A stretch of 64,000 bases of DNA, taken from contig NC_089982.1 of assembly GCF_036417845.1 (NCBI RefSeq), positions 42,309,684 through 42,373,683 of the forward strand. Direction: 5' to 3'. Source of the stretch: Apteryx mantelli (taxonomy: Eukaryota > Chordata > Aves > Apterygiformes > Apterygidae). Of this stretch, positions 52,091-63,473 are shown in pieces. The notes below the pieces were generated by a model. The model was not told where the DNA came from and searched no databases. It was given only the letters and a program-made list of their open reading frames with translations. Position 1 is the stretch's first letter; every line of letters begins with the position of its first letter. A program made the position numbers and the translations under genes.

Positions 52091-55000
52091 GTGCGTCCGG
52101 GGGGGGGGGGGCGGCGGGCCGCTGGGGCTCCCCGCGCGGCTCCCTCTTCCCCTCCCCTCCCTTCCCCTCCGACGCTCCCGGGGAGAGGCCCCGGGGTCCC
52201 CTGAAAGGGGGCCGTTAGCGCGGCGAAGCTGCGCCTGTGTTTCAGAAACCTTCGCCGGCCCCTCCCCGCCCGGGGGCCCGGGGTGAGAAACGAGGGACCC
52301 TGCCCGTCCCCAGGGTGCTTTCGTCTTCCAGAGGTTTACGGTGTTTTAAAATAACGCGGACGATTTCGGCCTTTTTGGTAGGATAGTTAGCGAGCGAGGG
52401 ACGAGGGGCCTATACGTGCTAGCTAGCACTTCCAGCTTAAAGGAGGAAAAGAAGTAAGGAGTAAAGTTAATGTAAGAATCTAGTGTAAAATGCCTCTTAG
52501 ATTTCTTTAGGTGTTCAGGGTAATTTGTCTTCGAGTTTAGCAGCTTTTTTTCTGCAATCATAAACAGTGGTGGTAACACCGGTAATATGATGTACTAAAG
52601 CAAATTTATTGATTGGTGTTTTCTGGATTACATTTGCATGTTTAGCCTCTTTGCTTACAGAGTTTATTTTATATGCAGTTAAAGATTTTACAGAGCTTGT
52701 GTTCCATATTCTTTGACAACGCCTTTCGGTTTTGTTCAGACTTTTTTTTTTTCTCACCAAAATCTAGCATAGCTTAAACTAGTGTTACAGTGTGTTTCAG
52801 ATTTACAAGTTATTGCTCCCTTTCTATGCCATGTGAACAGCTAGAGAAAAAGCTGCTGGTTTAGTGTGAGGCATACTGTTAGTCTGTGGAGAGAGCATAT
52901 TTATGTGGGGGACAGGGGAGGTATACGAAACATTATGCTGTACAGATTAAATATGACCTTTGTGAGAAATCCCAATGCAGCAATTGAGCAGATGGAAATT
53001 TGATTGGGGACATTTACTGCAAAGTAGTTAAAGGAGGTAATCTTATTTTCCTAGCCACAGAGTTCTACAAGATGCATGTTCTGAGAGTAGCCCCTACATA
53101 ATATTTCTTACAGCACTTCTTGTTTTCTAATAGCTACATTTGACTGCATGGACTGTGTTTAAGTAATTTTGGCAGTCTTTGTTGCTCCTTGTCTTACTGA
53201 GGAGAGCAAGATCTAAGTGGTGGAGCTGCTACGCTGATACTATAAGCTAAGGGCTTTCTGAGATACCAACGCATGAGCTTTTAAGTCTTTGTGATGGTGC
53301 TTGCTCCTAGCTTCCTTTTAACATGTTTTGCTTAGCTTTAGTGTCTTACAGCATTTTTTAATTTCTTTCAGCCAAAATTACTAAAAGGCAAAGGAGGAAA
53401 GCAAGAGAAGAAAGTCATCCATCCTTACAGTAGAAAGGCTGCACAACTTGCAAGGGAAGCACACAAACAGGAAAAGAAAGAAAAGTGAGTTGACTGTGCA
53501 GAATCCGTGCACAATTCTGTGTGCAGACCAAAGGGTGGCATCACAATAGGGGTTGTTTTGTTTTTTTTTTTTTTTTTTTTTTGCTGGGATAGTGTAGGGA
53601 GGACTGTTATGCTGATATAACCTTAAGGTAACCCAAAAAAAAAAAGCCTTTAACTGCTAGACCATGTGATCTGACAGGTTTATACTTATGAAATCAGCTT
53701 ATACATAGTATGTAGCTCTGCTACTTGATTTTGGCGTAATCCTTGCAAATTAGGTTTCTTATTAGAGCATTTTGCTTTTTATAATCTGAATGGCATTATA
53801 CCAGTGATTTAGTGTCACTTATTATTGAACATTGCCATGAGTATTTTACACTGCAAATAGAGAAGGGGGGGGAAAAATCTAAACTCCTCAGATGTTGATC
53901 AGCCTTCAGGAAATGTTTAGAGTGCTTGAGTGTCTTTTATGAAACCCCCTACTAAAAGAGAGGGACTGACTTGACTGAGAAGCTTAGTCATCTAGTTTAA
54001 CTTTTCTCCAAGATTACTAAGAATCCTGCTGAGGTTCTAGCTGCTTGTGCTGAGATCACAAAAAAGAAAAACCAAAAAGCCTTGTTTGGTATCCTTCCTA
54101 AAGAAGAGACTTCTGAATAAAACTGAATAATTAGTTCCTTTTTGGTGATTTCTTGCTGTTCCGTGGCAATTTTAGTTTTCTTCTTTAAGTTTTTCTTCTC
54201 CCTCTCACAGCAGATTTCTGTCTAGCACTAAACTGGTTTGGAAAAGATAGCTGGAGAACACTGATATTTGGGATCCGTTCTGTCTCAGCTTGCCTTTTCT
54301 CTACTGCACATACTAAACCCCTTTTGAAAGCTGGTATGCTATGATTATTTGTTTAGAAAGATACCAAAGTAGTTTTCTAAAGTAGCTTTAAAGCATTTTT
54401 TATGAAAATACACTAGTACATGGTTGGAGCATGTGAGCTGAACCAAAATCTTCATACAGATGTATGAAGGTGTTACACTGGAGAAGTCCTGTTGTGGTTG
54501 AAAGCCAGAAAATGACAGCAGTTTCTCAGAGATCTTGCAACTGTTATGGCTGGGGCTGAATGTACAGCTTTATCCAGAGCAAACTTGCAAGGCTGCTCTT
54601 AGAGAAGAGGAACCCTTTAGTTGCCTTTACAGGAGAGGAACCCTTTAGTAGCACAGCTGTGTCATATCATGTAGCCTCAGCAGAGTTGCTGCAAGAGTTT
54701 ATGAGCAGCCTGTGTTGCAGATTGGGCAGTCTCCTAATGTGCAAGAAGCTTTCCCTACTGCTTCTGGGTGTAACTAAGATTATTTTTTCCTAGGGCTAGA
54801 TTGACTACTTCATCACTTAACTCTCTCTTCCTGCCTCGTAACTGCCACTCAGAAAGCTTAGTCACAAAAAGGTAACTGAATCATACTTGATTCTTAGGCC
54901 TTACATCTGTGGCTTCACCATAAAGAAAAACAAGTATAAGAAAATTTATTGTGTGAAGGAGTGAGGTATTGATTATGACTTGGCCCACTTAATCAAGTCT

Positions 55001-58000
55001 TGTAGTGCTTGTCTATGTGGATAGAATTATACTGATATAGGCACCTGTACTGACATGTTCTTGGTGAGAGTACTATCTTTGGTTTCTCTTGTAGCAGCAA
55101 GAAGTTAAAGGCAAAGCACTCCCACTGGAATAATGTTCTCCCATTTAACTTGCCCTTTCTTTCCTTCATAGAGAAGTCTTTAAAAGTATCTATTAGAGGT
55201 TGCATAGACCAATCTGTTTCGTTCCAAATAGAGTACCAAGTGCCTTGCTCACTTCTCATAATGCATTAGTATCATGGTAATAAGGTCATCCTTTCCATGA
55301 AAAAGAATGAAAAGATACTGGCAGATGAACAGTGCTGACCAGGCTTTGTTACCGAGGCAGCTAGATTTGGCAAGCGGCAGAATGCAACATACATTCTATC
55401 GCAAGTCCACATGAAGTAGTGTTGCTGCTTAATGCTAACACAGGTGCTTCTACTGCTGAACAGCTAAAAGGTTTACTGCTTTAAGACTATTCAGAGCAGT
55501 GTCAGGTTGTCTTGGACTACCTAAACTACCTCTGCAAGAAAGGACTATGCTATTAACATTGCTAAGTGAAGTCTGCGGAGCAAAATTTAGATTCAAAATT
55601 CCTTTAGGAGCCAGAAGGCCACTTAGGAGTTCTGAGCATCCAGTGTTCATTAAACTGTAAGCGTTACTAAGTTTTTAACTGGTTCTCTAGACAGTAGGCA
55701 ATTGTATCACATCCATGTCCTTTCTAGGATGTTCTAGATGATCTAAATACTTTAGCTAGCTGTTTTAAAAAAAAAAAAAAAAAAGTCCTGGCTACCCCAA
55801 TGACAGACAAACAGAAGTGGAATTCTTTAATTTATTAGAAGTTTTTTTCTTTCAGCGGTTCCCACCAAATGTATTCATTTCAGGACTTGCCCATCTGAGA
55901 GTTAGTTCTAGTACCTAGTCTTTGCTATGTAGGTTTCTGTGTGTGCTTGCCAGAACAGATAACCACCAAAACCCAGCACCTGACAATACCAGTCTTTTAT
56001 CTTCACCATCTGCCAGTTTTTGTAACTTTACAGAGGATGTTCCACTTGATGCATCTTGGAATGCAGCATAAATAATTGTAATACTAAAAATGGATTTGTT
56101 TGTTTGAATAGCAGTTAATTCTCAGAGCTGGAGAGCCAAGTTACTCAAGGACATATTGAAGGCATATATTTAAGACTTTGCTTTGTAAGTTTAATATCTT
56201 ATCTTAACTATAGTATCTATAGAAAAATTGTTACATCATCATTCCATCTCCTAGCACCCATTCTCAATGGCCATTAAAGACAGCTAAATGTGCCTTGCAC
56301 TTCGTTTGGGCTCTAGTAGTTTTCCCTGCATACAATGACAGGTTAGTTATCTGTGAAAACTTCTTATTTGGAGGATTTACTTTTAGTTCAAATGCTTTTG
56401 CTAACACAAGTAAGGGATAAGGCTAGACAAGCCTACCATGTTATTTTGGTCTTCCTTTATAAAGTTATTTACTTCTTAAAAAAAGAATTTTACATAACAA
56501 GAAATAAACTGAGAAGTGAGGTTTTTGTCTGTTTAAGGACACTGGTCTAGCCTCTCTATTCCTCTCCTTTGAAGTGTGGCAAAAAGGGCTAACCGTGGCA
56601 GCAGAGTCCTTCCAAGTAAAACAAGCAGACCACCTTTTTATGTGTCACAGGTCACCTGGAAAAAAGCAACATTTTATGAGAACACATTAAAATACTAGCA
56701 TATGCATAATTCTTATGAGGATCTGTAGAGCCTAATGTCTTCACAGGGCAGAAGGGCTTAAGCTGATTTTTCTCTATATTTAAATTAGAGGAAATAGATA
56801 GTGGTCCTTTTTTTTTTTTTTTTAAGATTTCTTTTTTCTTTTAAGCTTTCTTGCTTTCTACCTTTTAATATTAAAAGTTCTCTTACCATTTCAGTTGTGA
56901 GTCCTTTAGGCTGATGGTAAACAGTGTAGCCCTTCATTTTTCACAGGGAAACTGTTCCACTACAAATAGTGTGTCAGTCTAGACTATCGAAACTGTAATA
57001 TGATAGCAAAATAATCTATCTATAGATAAGATCTTTATTCCTTGACCTTCTAGGTCCTATCTAGTGTTGTTCACAGACCTGCACTACTTAGATCTGTTCC
57101 ATTATGGTGTTCTAAAAATAATTTGCATTAGAACTTAGACAGTTGGAGGACTTTTTCTGTGCTACTTGTTTTCAAAATTAATTTAACTCAAAGGCATGAA
57201 GAATTTTATTTTCTTTCTTGGTTTCTCTGAAAGTCTCGTTAAGGGTTCCAGTTTCTTTTGAGATATCTATTGTCTTAATAAGCTTGCTAAATCTTTAACA
57301 AAGACTATGTTTTTAGATACTGTGAGTATCTAAAGCAACTGTTAAAGAACAGTCAGTTTAACTGCTAATCAGTCTTTTCAATGTAATTACTCAGCTTTCA
57401 GTTTCTTTAATATACTATGATTATGGCATTGTTTTTTGTTTTGCTTTTTTTTCCCAATTTGCAGAGCTTTGAAAAAGACAAGATTCCTTTCTAATGCTGG
57501 AAACTGAGCAAAGCTTTTCAGTCTTTTAGGAGAAAGAAGTAGCCCAGACCAATTTCTTCTTCCCTGTTCCTTTCACAGATCTCTTGAATCTTTTCTGTTA
57601 ATGGCAGCTGATAATTAATAATAATAAGCTGATATTAAATGCTTTGCATAATTTCTTCCAAATTTGAGGCTAATTACAATTGTTTACTGAAGACTTTTTC
57701 ACTAGAAAATGACTTCCCAAAGTTGAAATTTTGCAGAAATGTTTTTCCAAATTACTTCTGTGTCTAATGACAAACCTGCTTGTTGATTGTACGGTTGGTA
57801 CATTCTCTGGTGGTCAGCAGGAGAAGCTCCCTCATCATCTCTACAGTATTTTCTTTCTGGGTCCCATCTGCAAATCTGATACTTTTTTGACCATGCTTTT
57901 TATATCATAGAAATAATACTTCTCGAATGTGGGGAGAGGCCCAAAGCTGGAGGCAGTATTCCCAGTATCATCTCACCAGCACTGAGTAGAGGGGATAATT

Positions 58001-61000
58001 TCTCTGTAGAGACAAATGCGCTTCTGTGGCATGGAGAAGCTGATTCTTCTTCTTCTTTTTTTTTTTTTCTTCTAAAATAAGGATCAGGGGTCATCAAATG
58101 ACTCTAGGAAATTAGTTTAATTGAGCTGTGAAATTAACTGCCAAAAGATGCTATGATCGTATTCTTGCACAGACTTGGCCAACCACTTTTTGAATGTGTG
58201 TACATTTTTTCTATTGATGACTGTATTGAGTAATACAAAGACACCACTCGGGTGTAGAAAGCCTTTGAACAGCATTTTGTTGGAAGGTGTCTTTTGTAGA
58301 AGTATCAGTAACTGTTTGTTCTTTATACTTTTTCCTTAGTACCTGCTAAGTACAGGATTGCTGACTATTTACAGTTTAGGCTTGGGCAGCCTTTTTTACT
58401 TTTTTATGTGGAGGAGGAAAAGAAATCACTACTGTGAACGTGTCTGTACATGTTGAACAAGAAAGGAAATTGTATTGAGCTATGAAACACACATTCAAAA
58501 GCCCCTTCCCCCCAAAAAGATGGGTAGAAAAGGGGAAGACATTACCCACAAGGAATTTCAGTACTTAGTGCAACACTGGGAGAAAGGAAGGAGAAATTCT
58601 GCTGTAGGCTGCTGAAGTCTTTGATAGCCCCATTGTGCAGTCACTCCTCAGTGCAAGTATTCTCACTGAAATATGAAAGTAATAATAAGCTTATTGTCCA
58701 GAAGCTGTGGTAGCAGTACAAAAGACTAATCTAGGCCATATTAAGAGCAGACAGACCAATTGATCTGGGGAAGTTGGCTATGATCTTCACTAATCTTTAC
58801 TTGAATTGCACCTCTTTTTCTTTCTTATGTCACTCTTATCAGTTCTCAAGTTTTGATCAGCACTCAAATTCGCTTATATTACTATCAAGATACTTTTTCT
58901 TAGTCTACTTGTGAATCTTCATTCACTTGGGCAACTTGTCTGCTCTGTTAGATAATAACAAAGATATTTTTATGAGACAGTGGTACTTGTTCATTGGTGC
59001 TAGTGGAACATTGCTTTGCCTATGCTTTAGGAAACCTGAACATATGGCAGTATTCCTGGAACTTCTATTAGTAGCAATGTATCGACACCAGTCATGTTTT
59101 GACTAACTGTTAAATCTCTCTGGTTTTTGGTAGTTAAAGCTGACTTATTGCTGGATTTTTGTCTTTTTTTTTCCTACTGAGACAGAATATGACCTTTCTA
59201 TTGTGCATATTTTGTAAATTATTCAGAAGTCTGTGCTTTCATTTTAAATATATCAGTTTAATATTACCATGCTCTGAGATAGGAAGGCAAAAGTTTTTAC
59301 AGTATTTCTTGATATGGTGTGAAGTGACCCCTTAGGAGTAAGTGGAAGCCTTCAAATGTCTCCTTGTGGTGCTGTTTATTATTGTTTGTTTTTCCTTAGC
59401 TTTTTTTCTTGTCCAACCTCTTAATCTCACTTGAGTGGTTATGATCTTAGTGGTGCTGTTTGCAGCTGTGATGCTTTGAGATTTATTCTTGCAGATTCTT
59501 TAGGTGGAACTAGAAAAAATGCTGGCTCTTAATTATTTCAAAATATTTACAAAAATCAACTGCAAAAAGTTCAGAATTTCAGATGGTAATTTTACCACAA
59601 CGGAGAATTTTTACATGAATCAGAATAAGGTGTATGTTGTTCTCAATTTGGCAAATATTTCTGTTTGAAATTTTATCTTGAATTTTGTCTTGAATTCAGA
59701 ATGATTTTTTGAGAAGGAAAATAATTATTTGCACAGTACTAATTCTTGATTAATATTTCTGTTTTTTCTTTGCTAGGTTGAAGACTGAAAAAGCTTTACG
59801 TCTGAGTATTATTGGTGAGTGGCGACTTCAATTACTGAATACAGTACTCTGTCATAGAATTTAAGTTTTACCAACTCCATAGATACTCCAGTTGTACTTC
59901 AGAGTTTCTTTTTCTATAATCTGTCTCTATAATCTTAATATGAACTTTGCACAAGTGCTAGGATACTTGACATATTTACTTATGCAGAGTTGAGCTTAGG
60001 GCTCAGAGTATAGCCTAATTTTTGGCAACATACATGACAACAAGTCAATAGAGACAGAACATCTGTTTTGTACATGTGTATGTATATTTATTTTACTCTT
60101 TTCACAGAATCACAGAATGGTTGAGGTTGGAAGGGACCTCTGGAGATCATCTAGTCCAACCCTCCCTGCTCAAGCAGGGTCACCTAGAGCAGGTTGCACA
60201 GGATCGCGTCCAGGCGGGTTTTGAATATCTCCAGAGAAGGAGACTCCACAACCTCTCTGGGCAACCTCTTCCAGTGCTCTGTCACCCTCACAGTGAAAAA
60301 GGTTTTCCTCATGTTCAGATGGAAGCGTCTGTGTTTCAGTTTGTGCCCGTTGCCTCGCGTCCTGTTGCTCGGCACCACTGAAAAGAGTCTGGTCCCATCC
60401 TCTCGACACCCTCCCTTCAGATATTTGCATACATTGATAAGATCTCCTCTCAGCCTTCTCTTCTCCAAGCTAAACAGGCCCAGCTCTCTCAGCCTTTCCT
60501 CATAAGAGAGATGTTCCAGTCCCCTAATCATCTTAGTAGCCCTTCGCTGGACTTGCTCCAGCAGTGCCACATCCCTCTTGTACTGGAGAGCCCAGAACTG
60601 GACGCAGTACTCTAGATGGGGCCTCCCCAGGGCTGAGTAGAGGGGGAGGATCACCTCCCTCGACCTGCTGGCAACACTCTTCCTGATGCACCCCAGGATA
60701 CCATTGGCCTTCTTGGCCACAAGGGCACATTGCTGCCTCATGCTTAACTTGGTGTCCACCAGCACTCCCAGGTCCTTCTCCGCAGAGCTGCTTTCCAGCA
60801 GGTCAACCCCCAACCTGTACTGGTGCATGGGGTTATTCCTCCCCAGGTGCAGGACCCTGCACTTGCCTTTGTTGAACTTCATGAGGTTCCTCTCTGCCCA
60901 CCTCTCCAGCCTGTCCAGGTCCCTCTGAATGGCAGCACAGCCTTCTGGCGTATCGGCCGCTTCTCCCAGTTTTGTATTGTCGGCAAACTTGCTGAGGGTG

Positions 61001-63473
61001 CACTCTGTCCCTTCATCCAGGTCATTGATGAAGAAGTTGAACAAGACTGGACCCAGTACTGACCCCTGGGGGACACCGCTAGCTACAGGCCTCCAACTAG
61101 ACTCTGCACCGCTGATCACAACCCTCTGAGCTCTGCCATTCAGCCAGTTCTCAATCCACCTCACTGTCCACTCATCTAACCCACACTTCCTGAGCTTCCC
61201 TATGAGGATGTTATGGGAGACAGTGTCAAAAGCCTTGCTGAAGTCTAGGTAGACAACATCCACTGCTCTCCCCTCATCTACCCAGCCAGTCATTCCATCA
61301 TAGAAGGCTATCGGACTGGTTAGGCATGATTTCCCCTTGGTGAAGCCATGCTGACTACTCCTGATCACCTTCTTTTCCTCCACATGCTTGGAGATGGCTT
61401 CCAGGATGAGCTGCTCCATCACCTTTCCAGGGATGGAGGTGAGGCTGACTGGCCTGTAGTTGCCTGGGTCCTCCTTCTTGCCCTTTTTGAAGACTGGGGT
61501 GACATTGGCTTTCTTCCAGTCTTCAGGCACCTCTCCTGTTCTCCATGACCTTTCAAAGATGATGGAGAGTGGCTTAGCAGTGACATCTGCCAGCTCCCTC
61601 AGCACTCGTGGGTGCATCCCATCAGGGCTCATGGATTTGTGGGTGTTAAGTTTGCTTAAATGATCTCTAACCCACTCCTCCTCCACCAAGGGAAAGTCTT
61701 CCTTCCTCCAGACTTTCTCTCTTGCCTCCAGGCTCTGGGGTTCCTGAGGGCTGGCCTGAGCAGTAAAGACTGAAGCAAAGAAGGCATTCAGTAACTCTGC
61801 CTTCTCTGCATCCTTCGTCACCAGGGCACCCACCCCATACAGCAGCGGGCCCACGTTTTCCCTAGTCATCTTCTTGCTCCTGATGTATTTGAAGAAGCCC
61901 TTCTTGTTGTCCTTGACATCTCTTGCCAGATTTAATTCCAAACGGGCCTTAGCCTTCCTCGTCACATCCCTGCATACTCTGACAACATTCCTATATTCCT
62001 CCTAAGTGGCCTGTCCCCCTTTCCACTTTCTGTAGACTTCTTTCTTTTGTTTGAGTTTTGCCAGGAGCTCCTTGCTCATCCATGCAGGTCTCCCGCCTCC
62101 TTTGCTTGACTTCCTACTCATAGGGATGCACCGCTCTTGAGCCCGGAGGAAGTGATGTTTGAATATTAACCAGCTCTCTTGAACACCCCTTCCTTCTAGG
62201 GCCCTCACCCATGGGATTCCTCTGAGTAGGTCCCTGAAGAGGCCAAAGTTTGCTCCCCTAAACTCCAGGGTTGCGATCCTACTCAGTGCCCTGCTTCCTC
62301 CTTGCAGGATCCTGAACTCCACCATCTCAGGTTCACTGCAGCCAAGGCTGCCCCCAACCTTTACATCTTCCACCAGTCCTTCTTTGTTTGTTAGTACGAG
62401 GTCCAGCAGCACACCTCTCCTTGTTGGCTCCTCCACCACCTGTGTCAAGAAGTTGTCACCAATGCTCTGCAGGAACCTCCAGGACTGTTTGTGCCTAGCT
62501 GTGTTGTCTTTCCAGCAGATATCGGGGTGGTTGAAGTCCCCCATGAGAACCAGGGCCTGTGATTGTGAGGCTACTTCCAGCTGTCTGTAGAAGGCCTCAT
62601 CGACTTCCTCTTCCTGATCAGGTGGCCTGTAGTAAACACGCACAACAGTGTCACCCCTGCTAGCCTGCCCTTTAATCCTTACCCATAAGCTCTCGACTCG
62701 CTCTTCATCCACCCCTAGGCACAGCTCAATACATTCCAGTTGCTCTCTCACATAAAGAGCAACTCCACCACCTCGCTTTCCTGGTCTCTCTTTCCTAAAA
62801 AGCATGTAGCCATCCATGACAGCACTCCAGTCATGCGAGCTATCCCATGACTATCCAGCTTTTCCATGCTTGTGCTTAAGCATTCGTAAGAGAAGATGAT
62901 ATGTGTAGAATAACAGACATGTTGTGCTCCCAAATAAATTACAGATGAAACCTGGAATATTTTTCTCATTCAAATATGACTGACGCTTTACCTTTTCGAT
63001 TTAATCTGTTCAAAAGTTGTGGTAATTGGACCTGTTCTTCAGCCGTTGTTTTTTCCCTTAGGCCCTCCTAAGTTGACATCTTAAAAAGCTTGTCCAGAAT
63101 GGCTTAATACCAGTGATATTGTAGACACTAGCTTCCAATAATTTAAAGTAAAAGGTAATAACTTTTTTCTGTAGTAAAGGAAAACATAAAATACATCTGA
63201 AATGATGCTTTTTGAAATGTTTTTATTACAGCTACCTTTAAATCTTATGCACACCATATCAGTGAGCCAAATTTCTGTGATGCTATTCAAAAACCTTGAA
63301 AAATGGGAGTTTATTTCAAAAACTTTGAAATACTTTAATCTGTACTAGAGTGATAATATCATCATTAATGTTCACTTTATTCTTGTAGGAGAAAAATTAC
63401 AATGGTTTCAAAGTCACCTTGACCCCAGTAAGACTGACTACACAAAGAAGGAAGCTGGTGAACTGATTGAAAA
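52088..63473 (+). CDS. TMA16: TMA16 (translation machinery-associated 16 homolog), coding exons 1-4, partial at window edge
   Basis: Conserved eukaryotic nucleolar factor that associates with pre-60S ribosomal particles. Joining 52088-52090, 53372-53484, 59777-59814 and 63389-63473 gives 79 complete codons plus two bases. The frame is continuous over three introns with matching phases. The product starts [10 protein letters not shown], contains the family signature [20 protein letters not shown], a lysine-rich basic stretch, then [17 protein letters not shown] and ends within [10 protein letters not shown]. These match human TMA16, which is about 203 residues, so roughly 60 percent of the protein lies beyond the window. 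Intron 3 (59815-63388) is mostly an antisense CR1 LINE. The basic N-terminus suits RNA binding and nucleolar location. The start is set by the family MPK, with codon 1 alone in exon 1. Confidence 0.95.
53372..53484 (+). CDS. TMA16: TMA16 coding exon 2
   Basis: 113 bases bounded by the acceptor TTTCTTTCAG at 53371 and the donor GTGAGT at 53485. It encodes [14 protein letters not shown], then [18 protein letters not shown], then QEKKEK, with the last lysine codon split across the next intron. This is the most conserved part visible. Confidence 0.95.
53485..59776 (+). other. TMA16: TMA16 intron 2
   Basis: A 6.3-kb AT-rich intron. It contains a T run at about 53559-53582, an A run at 55767-55784, a short imperfect duplication of GAGGAACCCTTTAG (54607 and 54635), and an old CR1 fragment near 57.93-58.06 kb. 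No other exon is supported. Confidence 0.8.
57930..58060 (-). mobile_element. Ancient CR1 LINE fragment
   Basis: The stretch reading GAGGCCCAAAGCTGGAGGCAG through CTGAGTAGAGGGG matches, with many differences, the part of CR1 that in the younger copy at 60.59-60.65 kb reads GAGCCCAGAACTGGACGCAG through CTGAGTAGAGGGG. It has the same orientation (sense on the minus strand). Its divergence indicates an old insertion, and the boundaries are approximate. Confidence 0.65.
59777..59814 (+). CDS. TMA16: TMA16 coding exon 3
   Basis: A 38-base exon between the acceptor TTTGCTAG (59776) and the donor GTGAGT (59815). It completes the split lysine codon and encodes [12 protein letters not shown], with the following glycine codon split. 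The match to the human segment LKNEKALRLN supports it despite its small size. Confidence 0.93.
60103..62850 (-). mobile_element. CR1 LINE, 5'-truncated, with most of ORF2
   Basis: A 2.75-kb chicken-repeat-1 retrotransposon in TMA16 intron 3, antisense to the gene. The 3' end at 60103-60118 is two CACAGAAT units on the plus strand, the ATTCTGTG terminal repeat typical of CR1. The 3' UTR is short, and ORF2 runs leftward to its TAG at 60184-60186. Full-length CR1 is about 4.5 kb, so ORF1 and the start of ORF2 are missing; homology fades near 62850. It carries part of the AP-endonuclease, the linker and the whole reverse transcriptase. No target-site duplication was seen, as is usual for CR1. It is a non-autonomous, immobile copy. 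Confidence 0.97.
60184..62850 (-). pseudogene. CR1 ORF2 remnant (endonuclease and reverse transcriptase), inactive
   Basis: One reading frame broken by a single TAG at 62002-62004, where CR1 copies normally have a tryptophan codon (QATW becomes QAT-stop). Upstream of it are 271 residues of endonuclease, including [11 protein letters not shown]; the usual SDH motif reads SEP (62329-62337). Downstream are about 600 residues of reverse transcriptase with [21 protein letters not shown] and the active-site box FADN (asparagine codon at 60976-60978) in place of FADD. The frame then ends normally at LDAILCNLL. With two altered active sites and one nonsense codon, this copy is dead but otherwise well preserved, which suggests moderate age. 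Confidence 0.93.
63389..63473 (+). CDS. TMA16: TMA16 coding exon 4
   Basis: 85 bases between the acceptor TTCTTGTAG (63388) and the donor GTAAGA (63474). It encodes [18 protein letters not shown] then [10 protein letters not shown] and the first two bases of a lysine codon, aligning with human [13 protein letters not shown]. The remaining exons are beyond the window; 63474-64000 is intron with no further feature seen. Confidence 0.94.

Larger units (their letters stand above)
51640..52335 (+). promoter_or_regulatory. CpG-island promoter of TMA16
   Basis: GC content and CpG density rise abruptly near 51640 and fall after about 52335, spanning the TMA16 start codon at 52088. This is typical of a housekeeping promoter. 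No TATA box is evident at a suitable place. The transcription start is probably within the last few hundred bases before 52088. The long overlapping frames here are composition artefacts. Confidence 0.75.

Noticed and set aside
51539-52286. Open frames of up to 187 codons around the TMA16 promoter
   Set aside because: Same composition effect, including poly-Pro and poly-Ala from triplet and C runs. The real coding start here is the ATG at 52088.
60103-60430. Plus-strand open frames in the CR1 3' region
   Set aside because: They are antisense shadows of the LINE ORF2 and 3' UTR.
61965-62817. Two separate CR1 proteins (271 and 593 residues)
   Set aside because: They are in the same frame, separated by one TAG and eleven further codons, and together form one CR1 ORF2; the second does not begin with an ATG.
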